Below, piece by piece: positions 1 to 5,455 of a stretch of 6,652 nt of DNA. The position numbers and the translations under genes were made by a program. Every line of letters begins with the position of its first letter. The stretch's first letter is position 1. The DNA is from an uncultured bacterium (GTDB lineage: Bacteria; Cyanobacteriota; Vampirovibrionia; Gastranaerophilales; Gastranaerophilaceae), in contig CAPYQR010000003.1 in the NCBI GenBank assembly GCA_948742005.1, positions 20,993 to 27,644 on the forward strand, read 5' to 3'. Below the pieces are notes generated by a model that did no database searches, was not told the origin of the DNA, and worked only from the letters and a program-made list of their open reading frames with translations.

Positions 1-1127
1 ACATATAGAAATTTAGAAAATTCATAGATTTTTTCAACATCATTATTTAGCAAATTTTCTTTAATTCTTTCTATTTTTGAAAGAAGTAATAAATGTTGAT
101 ATGTTTTGCTTATTTGACTTGTTTTATTATTCGGATGAGCCATTGTGAGGTGTTGTGTCGGTGTTAGTGCTATAAGGTTTTCTAAATAACTGCTTATTTG
201 AGGATATTCATTTTGTGGAAATATATGATGTATCTGTGTTGCTGCGCCATTATCAAATTCATCATAATGTTCGCTTTTGTTTTGTCTGTATTGTTCATTA
301 AATAAATGTAAAAAACGTTTTGCTTTGTTTGATTGATAATTGCAATATGCTGTATTAAATTTATAAGTTTGATTTTGTATATGTTCTTTTCTTGCTATAT
401 TTTTGGGCTTTTGGGAGTAAATATCTCTAAAATTATTTCTGTTATACATTAACATATCATAAGTTATTTTGTCTTTAGAAAGATGCCCTTTGGATGTTCC
501 TCTGGAATTTTGAAAATATGATAACGGATTTAATACTTTTATAAAAATTCTTCTGCATTCAACTTCTGTGTTTATTTTTGTATTTTCAATCAGAAAACTG
601 CAAAAATTATTTTTTAATTTTGTATAACTTATTGAATCTTGATTTTTGAAAAAATTTTCAAATAAATAATAAATTTGATTATCTTTTAGTGTTTTTTCTA
701 TATATGTTTTAAGAAAAAATAATGAATTTTTTTCCCGCAGTGCAATATATTCTAATATTTCTTTATTTTTGATTGAATATATGTTGCTTCTGCCTGATTT
801 TCTTTTGTTTAAAATTTTTGCCGAGCTCAATAATTCCATTGGTTGTTGAAAGAATTTATCGTACTCATGTTTAGCATTTTTAGATTCAACTTGAGGCTTT
901 TTAAAAATTTCTGAAACATTATTAATTGTGTATTCGAAATGCCATATATCAAAAGTTGTAAATTCTTTTTTATTGGAATTTTTTAGGGCATAATTATATA
1001 TGCAATCGGCGACAATTGTAAGTACATCAGGTGCACATTTTTGGTCTATCCAGCGGGCAATATTTGTGCTCTTTACGATATAATCGTTTTTATTTATAAA
1101 TTCAATAATTTCATTATTTGTCAGCAT
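1..1127 (-). CDS. HNH-family restriction endonuclease, partial (C terminus beyond left edge)
   Basis: Predicted Type II (probably Type IIS) restriction endonuclease that cuts unmethylated DNA at the site protected by the fused methyltransferase upstream. The minus-strand frame is open from an ATG at 1127-1125 to the window edge: 375 full codons and no stop. Near the visible C-terminal end there is an HNH (beta-beta-alpha-metal) motif: IHHIFP at residues 299-304, ENLIALT at 316-322 and H326, followed by AHP at 330-332. His301 or His300, Asn317 and His326 are the likely base, structural and metal-binding positions. The preceding ~290 residues match nothing I recognise and presumably hold the DNA-recognition part. 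The ATG lies one base after the methyltransferase stop (TAAAATG), and GGAG lies 15 bases upstream, too far for a normal ribosome binding site, so translation probably depends on coupling to the methyltransferase. HNH restriction enzymes such as MnlI and HpyAV are the best analogues. A non-restriction HNH protein is less likely given the neighbour. Confidence 0.82.
   Translation of the reverse strand, partial: MLTNNEIIEFINKNDYIVKSTNIARWIDQKCAPDVLTIVADCIYNYALKNSNKKEFTTFDIWHFEYTINNVSEIFKKPQVESKNAKHEYDKFFQQPMELLSSAKILNKRKSGRSNIYSIKNKEILEYIALREKNSLFFLKTYIEKTLKDNQIYYLFENFFKNQDSISYTKLKNNFCSFLIENTKINTEVECRRIFIKVLNPLSYFQNSRGTSKGHLSKDKITYDMLMYNRNNFRDIYSQKPKNIARKEHIQNQTYKFNTAYCNYQSNKAKRFLHLFNEQYRQNKSEHYDEFDNGAATQIHHIFPQNEYPQISSYLENLIALTPTQHLTMAHPNNKTSQISKTYQHLLLLSKIERIKENLLNNDVEKIYEFSKFLY
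132..236 (-). other. HNH nuclease motif of the restriction endonuclease
   Basis: Codons 298-332 of the partial endonuclease. The signature is a His-His pair followed by IFP, then Asn317 within ENLIALT, then His326 and a trailing AHP. This spacing matches the HNH fold (beta hairpin plus helix with one divalent metal) seen in many restriction and homing nucleases. No CxxC zinc knuckles flank it in the visible part. Confidence 0.82.
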
Positions 1128-1128
1128 T

Positions 1129-2331
1129 TTATTTTTTCTTCACTCCGAAATAAAATACGGCATTTTTATCCAGATTCAATGACCTTGTGCTTAGGTTTCT
1201 TGCAATACTGTAAAATTTTCTAAATTCTTCGCCTGAAAAATATTTCAAATCTTCTTTGGCCAGTTTTATTTTTTCTTTTGGTTCAAAAATTGCAACCGAA
1301 CCGTTAACGATAGTATTTTTTGGTTTTTTTATAACTCTTGGATAATATGTCATATTTGGGCTTAAATATACATCGTCCCTTTTGTAATATTTTGAAACGG
1401 ATAATTTTTCGCAAGAGCTGTCGTCTTTTAAATATGAATCGTATTTTTCAATATGTTCAATTTTTTCTCCGTCTTTTGCAATGTTTCTGGATTTTATTAC
1501 CCATATTTCCCCATCCGGTTTTAAGGCTTTTGTTGTAATTTGTCTGTCCCTGAAGCAATTGAAAATATTAAATTTTAATTTTGATGCAATGTTGTCAAAA
1601 GCTTCGTTTCTATATAACAGCCAATTTGGAAATTTATCATCCGTCAGTTTTGATTGTAATATTTTGTTTGTCTTGTTGTGTGTATAAGAGTAGCAACAGG
1701 TGTATTTGGGGGTATTTTGCGTATTGATAAATATTGCTATTGTTTCTATTAAAACCCCTTTAAAACCTTTTTCCCCAAAATCAATAATATTATTAATGCA
1801 ATTTTTGTTTACCTGTTTTCTGCAGCTGCAAAAATCTTCATTGTGTAAAAAATATTTTGGTAAAATTAAACAAATATTGTCTGCTATATTTAAACATTTT
1901 TCCACAAAAAACGCGGCAATATTGTCTGCATTTTTATCGTTGAATAATTTTTGATATTCTGAAAGTTCTTTTTTATTGGTTATTTTTTTATATGGCGGAT
2001 TGCCTATTATTAAATCGTAATCTTTCGCTTGTGATAATAAGAAATTTTCGTTTTTTATATTGATATTAATTTTATTTAAAGAATTTATCGGCAGATATAA
2101 AGCTTTTAATATCTCAAGTGAGTCTGAATCAATATCAAATACATCAATTGTGATTGTTTTGTGGTTGTTGTATTTTTCAAGTATTAAAGGTAAAAAATTC
2201 CCTATTCCGACAGACGGTTCAAGAATTTTTATATTTTCTTTTTTAATATCGGGCAATTTTTTATAGATTTCAAATAACAGCTGCTTATTTGTATAAAAAG
2301 CAGCGTTTTCGCAACGCTGGGTGTTGGAAAG
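1129..2331 (-). other. N6-adenine methyltransferase domain of the fused enzyme
   Basis: Residues 440-839 of the fusion. The motif order X, I, II, then IV (NPPY at 550-553), with the recognition region at the C terminus, defines a gamma-class amino-methyltransferase. The stretch after NPPY, with AAFFVEKCL (578-586), NICLILPKYFL (591-601) and an IIDFG turn (621-625), resembles Eco57I/TaqI-type enzymes. NPPY rather than DPPY or SPPY favours adenine over N4-cytosine. The last ~150 residues probably form the recognition domain; this is inferred from position, not from a motif. Confidence 0.87.
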
Positions 2332-3648
2332 TTCTGCGATTCTTGAAAGAGTATTTAGAGAATGATTTTCTTTATTTTTTTTGATAAAATCGATTAAATT
2401 TTTTGTTTTTGATAAAGAATTATCTTTTATTATTTTTTTAATATCTTTATCTGTAATTTTTTTAAAACTAAGCTGTTTTTTGATTTTTTGCGCAATTGAA
2501 AAAATAACTCCCGTTGGTATTGCTTCGCCGATACTTTGCCTTATATTAATATCATTTTTTTTAAGAAACAGTTTTTTTTCTTCCGTTGATAAAGAATTCA
2601 ATAAATTTTCCGATTCTTCACACCATTTAAAACTTTTCGGAACAGACATCATAAGCATTAATTCTCTGATGCTGAATACTCTGTCATCTTCAGGATGGAC
2701 TGTATTTTGACTGGCTAAAATATCATTTCTTGTGTGAATACAGGGTGCAATTTTATCCCAAAATTGTCTTTTGTATTTATCTGCGTTTTTGTTTACGTTT
2801 TCTATAATTTTTCCGTTTATAATTTGATGCGGGCGTTTTGTTTTGTCTTTGTTGTCATAAGCAGATTCCCCTTCTTTTGTATCACAAATCCAATCGCGCA
2901 TATTTAAAGAATAGTTTCTAAAAGAATGGTAAATGTCGTTTTCATCGATTTCGCCCATGGTTTTTAACCGTGGAAGATGGTATATTGTTTCTTTTAGGGT
3001 TTGTTCTTTTTTGTAATCAGGGAATAACTCGAAAGGCAGAATGTAATCACTTAAATCTTTGCGAATTCCAATAACAAGAGTTCTTGTTCTGCTTGAATTT
3101 GAACCGTAGTTTTTAAAATTAAGAATTTTATCCGTGTAAATATAGTTGTTTGATAAATTATCGTCTATTGCTTGTGCAATGGGTTTTTGCGTATTATTAT
3201 CAAAGCATTTTGTTTTCATGAAAGCTTTTACATTTTCAAATATGAAAATTTTCGGCTTGATTTCATTAATTATATTTATTGCTTCAACCACTAAAGAATT
3301 ACGATTTATTTCATTATCTGCCTTTTTGTGGTTTGCAACAGACATGCCCTGGCAGGGCGGAGTTGCGATTATACAGTCTATATCGTTTATTTTTTTTATT
3401 TTTTTATAATTTTTAACTTGTTTTAAAAGTTGTTTTTTAACATTAATGTCAGTAATATCTCCAAGAATATAGCCTGAATCCATGGAACATTTTTTATTAT
3501 ATTTTTGAATATTTAATCTTCTCTCAATTAATTCATTTGTAGCAACACAATCAAATCCGTTTTGTTTAAAACCGTAACATCCAACTCCTGCGCTGCTGAA
3601 AAGACTTATGTAATTTCTTGTTGTTTCTTGTGTATTCTTATCAAACAT
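1129..3648 (-). CDS. Fused bifunctional DNA methyltransferase: C5-cytosine (N-terminal) plus N6-adenine (C-terminal)
   Basis: Predicted protective methyltransferase of the R-M system, using S-adenosylmethionine to make 5-methylcytosine and N6-methyladenine. The C5 half spans residues ~14-392: motif I LFSSAGVG (16-23), motif IV PPCQG (97-101, catalytic Cys99), motif VI ENV (138-140), motif VIII SRTRT (186-190), motif IX around DRVFSIREL (322-330) and motif X IGEAIPTGV (373-381). A lysine-rich linker (~393-440) leads to a gamma-class N6A domain: motif X NAAFYTNKQL (448-457), motif I ILEPSVGIGNF (475-485), acidic DVFDID (502-507) and catalytic NPPY (550-553). Eco57I/TaqI-like sequence and a probable second recognition domain continue to residue 839. 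The length fits a fusion of two normal enzymes. The ATG at 3648 is forced: an in-frame TAA lies four codons upstream, and no ATG, GTG or TTG occurs before motif I. No Shine-Dalgarno sequence is visible. The endonuclease gene follows after one base. Family assignment is secure; target sequence unknown. Confidence 0.95.
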   Translation of the reverse strand: MFDKNTQETTRNYISLFSSAGVGCYGFKQNGFDCVATNELIERRLNIQKYNKKCSMDSGYILGDITDINVKKQLLKQVKNYKKIKKINDIDCIIATPPCQGMSVANHKKADNEINRNSLVVEAINIINEIKPKIFIFENVKAFMKTKCFDNNTQKPIAQAIDDNLSNNYIYTDKILNFKNYGSNSSRTRTLVIGIRKDLSDYILPFELFPDYKKEQTLKETIYHLPRLKTMGEIDENDIYHSFRNYSLNMRDWICDTKEGESAYDNKDKTKRPHQIINGKIIENVNKNADKYKRQFWDKIAPCIHTRNDILASQNTVHPEDDRVFSIRELMLMMSVPKSFKWCEESENLLNSLSTEEKKLFLKKNDINIRQSIGEAIPTGVIFSIAQKIKKQLSFKKITDKDIKKIIKDNSLSKTKNLIDFIKKNKENHSLNTLSRIAELSNTQRCENAAFYTNKQLLFEIYKKLPDIKKENIKILEPSVGIGNFLPLILEKYNNHKTITIDVFDIDSDSLEILKALYLPINSLNKININIKNENFLLSQAKDYDLIIGNPPYKKITNKKELSEYQKLFNDKNADNIAAFFVEKCLNIADNICLILPKYFLHNEDFCSCRKQVNKNCINNIIDFGEKGFKGVLIETIAIFINTQNTPKYTCCYSYTHNKTNKILQSKLTDDKFPNWLLYRNEAFDNIASKLKFNIFNCFRDRQITTKALKPDGEIWVIKSRNIAKDGEKIEHIEKYDSYLKDDSSCEKLSVSKYYKRDDVYLSPNMTYYPRVIKKPKNTIVNGSVAIFEPKEKIKLAKEDLKYFSGEEFRKFYSIARNLSTRSLNLDKNAVFYFGVKKK
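2473..3609 (-). other. C5-cytosine methyltransferase domain of the fused enzyme
   Basis: Residues 14-392 of the fusion. Motifs I, IV, VI, VIII, IX and X occur in canonical order, with a variable target-recognition stretch between about 200 and 320. Motif VIII normally reads QxRxR; here the Gln position is Ser185, with both arginines (187, 189) kept. Motif X reads GEAIPTG in place of the usual GNAVPP. All catalytic residues (Cys99, Glu138, Arg187, Arg189) are present, so the domain is predicted to be active. Confidence 0.9.
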
Positions 3649-3654
3649 ACAGTA

Positions 3655-3681
3655 ATTTTATCACAAATCAAAAGGTTGCAA
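3655..3681 (-). promoter_or_regulatory. Candidate promoter of the R-M operon
   Basis: Read on the minus strand, TTGCAA (3681-3676) serves as -35 and TAAAAT (3660-3655) as -10, separated by 15 bases. TGA directly before the -10 gives the extended -10 form TGnTAAAAT, which can compensate for the short spacer. The -10 box ends six bases before the ATG at 3648, so initiation would fall at or within a base or so of the start codon. In DNA this AT-rich a -10-like word arises easily by chance, so the call rests on the extended motif and position. Confidence 0.45.
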
Positions 3682-3687
3682 AAGGTT
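3670..3687. repeat. Tandem direct repeat AAAAGGTT, 10-base period, between the divergent promoters
   Basis: AAAAGGTT occurs at 3670-3677 and again at 3680-3687, so the copies start ten bases apart, about one helical turn. The repeat covers the -35 box of the leftward promoter and ends two bases before the -35 box of the rightward promoter. Its position suggests a protein-binding site shared by both promoters, but no regulator gene is visible and two copies of an 8-mer could be coincidental. Confidence 0.45.
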
Positions 3688-3693
3688 CTTTGC
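3678..3693. promoter_or_regulatory. Short dyad GCAAA-N6-TTTGC between the -35 boxes
   Basis: GCAAA (3678-3682) and TTTGC (3689-3693) are exact inverted repeats around a six-base centre. The arms lie within or against the two divergent -35 boxes. It may be a small operator or simply a by-product of two similar -35 boxes facing each other. It is too short and lacks a following T-run, so it is not a terminator. Confidence 0.3.
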
Positions 3694-3717
3694 CAATTTG
3701 AGCTATTAATGTATAAT
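3690..3717 (+). promoter_or_regulatory. Sigma-70-type promoter of the surface-glycan operon
   Basis: TTGCCA (3690-3695, five of six consensus positions) and a perfect TATAAT (3712-3717) are separated by 16 bases. Transcription would begin near 3724, giving a leader of about 30 bases before the ATG at 3756, with room for the GGAG ribosome binding site. This is the best promoter match in the window and lies directly upstream of the first gene of the rightward operon. Confidence 0.72.
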
Positions 3718-3742
3718 TGATTGTGATTTAATATAAAATTTT

Positions 3743-3746
3743 GGAG
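3743..3746 (+). promoter_or_regulatory. Ribosome binding site that fixes the first glycan-operon start
   Basis: GGAG lies nine bases before the ATG at 3756. The in-frame TTG at 3741 and ATG at 3747 overlap or touch this site and have no Shine-Dalgarno of their own, so the start at 3756 is preferred over the longer readings. Confidence 0.7.
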
Positions 3747-3755
3747 ATGGAATTT

Positions 3756-4157
3756 ATGGCAGGGGATTTTAAGCAGTATTTGGATGAGATGAAATTTGAA
3801 AAATATTTTGAAACTTTAAAAAAGAAGCTGAAAAATAAAAAATCGATAATCTATGGCACAGGGTCGCTGTTTCAATATATTAACGAAAATTTTGATTTAT
3901 CGGAATTAAATATTATTGGAATTTCGGATAAAAAATATTCCTTATCGCAAGAAGGAGAGGAAGAAGCAGGATACAGGGTAGTTCCTAAGGATAAAATGAT
4001 TGAATATAAGCCTGATTATGTTATTGTTGCCGCGCAAAATTATATTGGAATTATTGAAGATTTTGAGTGTAATGTTTTTGATAAGACTAAAACAAAAATA
4101 AAACCTTTGGTCAAAATGCCGATTCTAACTTTGATTAAAGAAATCTGGAGCAGATAA
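3756..4157 (+). CDS. Small Rossmann-like nucleotide-binding protein of a surface-glycan operon
   Basis: A 133-residue soluble protein of unknown biochemical role. After an amphipathic, lysine-rich N-terminal helix (1-29) comes a Rossmann-type beta-turn-helix, IIYGTGS at 31-37, with GTG as a short glycine loop. A second strand, LNIIGISD (51-58), ends in an acidic residue where such folds often bind a ribose. DYVIVAA (87-93) looks like a third strand. This pattern resembles the stand-alone or fused Rossmann modules seen beside glycosyltransferases, glycerophosphotransferases and sugar methyltransferases in capsule and LPS loci. At about half the length of a typical dehydrogenase or epimerase and without a visible catalytic Tyr-x-x-x-Lys, it is unlikely to be a complete epimerase. 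Its stop overlaps the next start by one base (TAATG), indicating coupled translation with the glycerophosphotransferase and perhaps a functional partnership. The role is inferred from context only. Confidence 0.8.
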   Translation: MAGDFKQYLDEMKFEKYFETLKKKLKNKKSIIYGTGSLFQYINENFDLSELNIIGISDKKYSLSQEGEEEAGYRVVPKDKMIEYKPDYVIVAAQNYIGIIEDFECNVFDKTKTKIKPLVKMPILTLIKEIWSR

Positions 4158-5455
4158 TGTTTATTCCTTATGACAAAATAGGCTCAACGCTTGCGCTTTT
4201 TTTGCCTTTTAAAATGAGAAAATCTGTGCGGGATTTTTTTCTTGAATTAAAAACGCTTGCAAATTGTAATTATATTGAAAAAAATGTAAAAAAAGTCCGG
4301 AAAAAATTAATTAAAAAGGTAAAAAAGACTAAATTAAAAGTTGGGTTTTTGATTTATGATGAAACAAAGTGGAAATGTCAGAGTTTGTATGATTTATTTG
4401 TACAAAGCAAGGAATTTGAGCCTGTTATTTTAGCAACAAAAAATGCTTCGCCTCAAAGTAATTTTAATTATCAAAAACCAGAAACGGTTAAAAAAGTTTA
4501 TCAATTTTTTAAAAACAAAGGGATGAATGTTGAATATGCCTGGGATTTTGGAAGCGATTCTTTTATTCCTTTTGAAAAATTTAATCTTGATATAATTTTT
4601 TATCAACATCCTTGGTATATTGAAACCACGCAAGGACCTGTGAAGTGTTCTAGGGATTCTTTGACATATTACATTCCTTATTATCTTCCAAATACAACCT
4701 TGCCGCAGGATTATTATTTAAGATTTCACAGATACGTTCATAAATATTATGTTTTAAATGAAAATTTGTGTGAAAGATATCGTGCCTTGATGAAAAATAA
4801 AGGCAAGAACCTTGTGGCGGTTGGAACTCCACAGCTGGATTATTTTTATTTTAAAACAAATGAATCCGACAAAAAAAATAAAAAATATTTAATCTACGCT
4901 CCGCATTGGTCGGTCAATCATCACAATACGATTGCTTATTCGACTTTTCTTTGGAGTGGGAGGGTGGTTCTTGAATATGCTAAAAAACATCCTGAACTAA
5001 ACTGGCTTTTTAAACCTCATCCGCTTTTAAAATCTGCACTTTTAACAAATAAATATTGGAGCGAAGAGGAGATTGAGGAATATTATAAAGAATGGGATAA
5101 AATCGGTTTAAGATATGAATCGGGCGATTATTTGGAATTATTTTCAGAATCTTTTGCAATGATTACCGATTGCGGCTCGTTTTTAACGGAATTTTTCTTA
5201 ACTAAAATGCCTGTGATTCGTTTAAAATCTCCTGATTGTGTTCCTTGTTATGACTTTGTTGAAAAAATAATTTCTTCTTATTATAACGCGGTTAACGAAA
5301 GAGAGCTTGAAAAACATTTTAATGAAGTAATTTTAAATAAAAATGATTATAAAAAACAGGAGCGTTTGGAATTGTTGCACGAATTAGGGTTTGAGAATAA
5401 TTATTGTGCGCAAAATATTTATCTTGATATTAAAAAAGAGCTGGAAATGAAATGA
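4157..5455 (+). CDS. CDP-glycerol glycerophosphotransferase family protein (TagB/TagF-like)
   Basis: A 432-residue predicted transferase that would move glycerol-phosphate, or a similar polyol-phosphate, from a CDP-activated donor onto a glycan or lipid-linked acceptor on the inner face of the cytoplasmic membrane. The C-terminal half carries the family pattern: a GTPQLDY segment (223-229), YAPHWS (247-252), KPHP (286-289), then DYLELFSESFAMITDCGS (324-341) leading to a hydrophobic helix and MPVI. In TagB/TagF-type enzymes the late motif is usually D-x-S-S; here it is DCGS. No transmembrane segment is evident. Residues 42-61 are dominated by lysine and arginine and could aid peripheral membrane contact. 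GGAG at 4147-4150, six bases before the ATG, is a good ribosome binding site. The start overlaps the upstream stop by one base and the stop overlaps the next start by four. The superfamily call is firm; the exact donor and acceptor are not readable. Sugar-phosphate transferases with the same fold are the alternative. Confidence 0.85.
   Translation: MFIPYDKIGSTLALFLPFKMRKSVRDFFLELKTLANCNYIEKNVKKVRKKLIKKVKKTKLKVGFLIYDETKWKCQSLYDLFVQSKEFEPVILATKNASPQSNFNYQKPETVKKVYQFFKNKGMNVEYAWDFGSDSFIPFEKFNLDIIFYQHPWYIETTQGPVKCSRDSLTYYIPYYLPNTTLPQDYYLRFHRYVHKYYVLNENLCERYRALMKNKGKNLVAVGTPQLDYFYFKTNESDKKNKKYLIYAPHWSVNHHNTIAYSTFLWSGRVVLEYAKKHPELNWLFKPHPLLKSALLTNKYWSEEEIEEYYKEWDKIGLRYESGDYLELFSESFAMITDCGSFLTEFFLTKMPVIRLKSPDCVPCYDFVEKIISSYYNAVNERELEKHFNEVILNKNDYKKQERLELLHELGFENNYCAQNIYLDIKKELEMK

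Noticed and set aside
1700..1954. Plus-strand open frame of 84 codons opposite the methyltransferase gene
   Set aside because: It lies antisense inside the well-supported N6A domain, has no ribosome binding site or family motif, and its Phe/Leu/Ile-rich sequence is what antisense reading of AT-rich, Lys/Asn-rich coding DNA produces.
2555..2579. Two runs of eight T (A on the coding strand) in the methyltransferase as phase-variation tracts
   Set aside because: They encode ordinary Lys-Lys pairs, the frame is intact, and runs of seven or eight A/T occur throughout this AT-rich window. Known switching tracts are generally longer.
2381..2710. Plus-strand open frame of 109 codons that looks like a membrane protein
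   Set aside because: It is antisense to the linker and C5 part of the methyltransferase. The apparent hydrophobic segments are complements of lysine-rich codons, and there is no upstream Shine-Dalgarno.
1129..3648. Assigning a specific recognition sequence (for example CCTTC or CCTC) to the R-M system
   Set aside because: Similarity to HpyAV or MnlI is a recollection of architecture, not an alignment. Recognition domains diverge fast, so naming a target would be unsupported.
3678..3693. Intergenic dyad as a transcription terminator
   Set aside because: The stem is only five base pairs, no T-run follows, and it lies upstream of both divergent genes, where no transcript from this window would end.
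3741..3755. Upstream TTG (3741) or ATG (3747) as start of the first glycan gene
   Set aside because: Both coincide with or directly touch the GGAG that serves as ribosome binding site for the ATG at 3756, and neither has a Shine-Dalgarno of its own.
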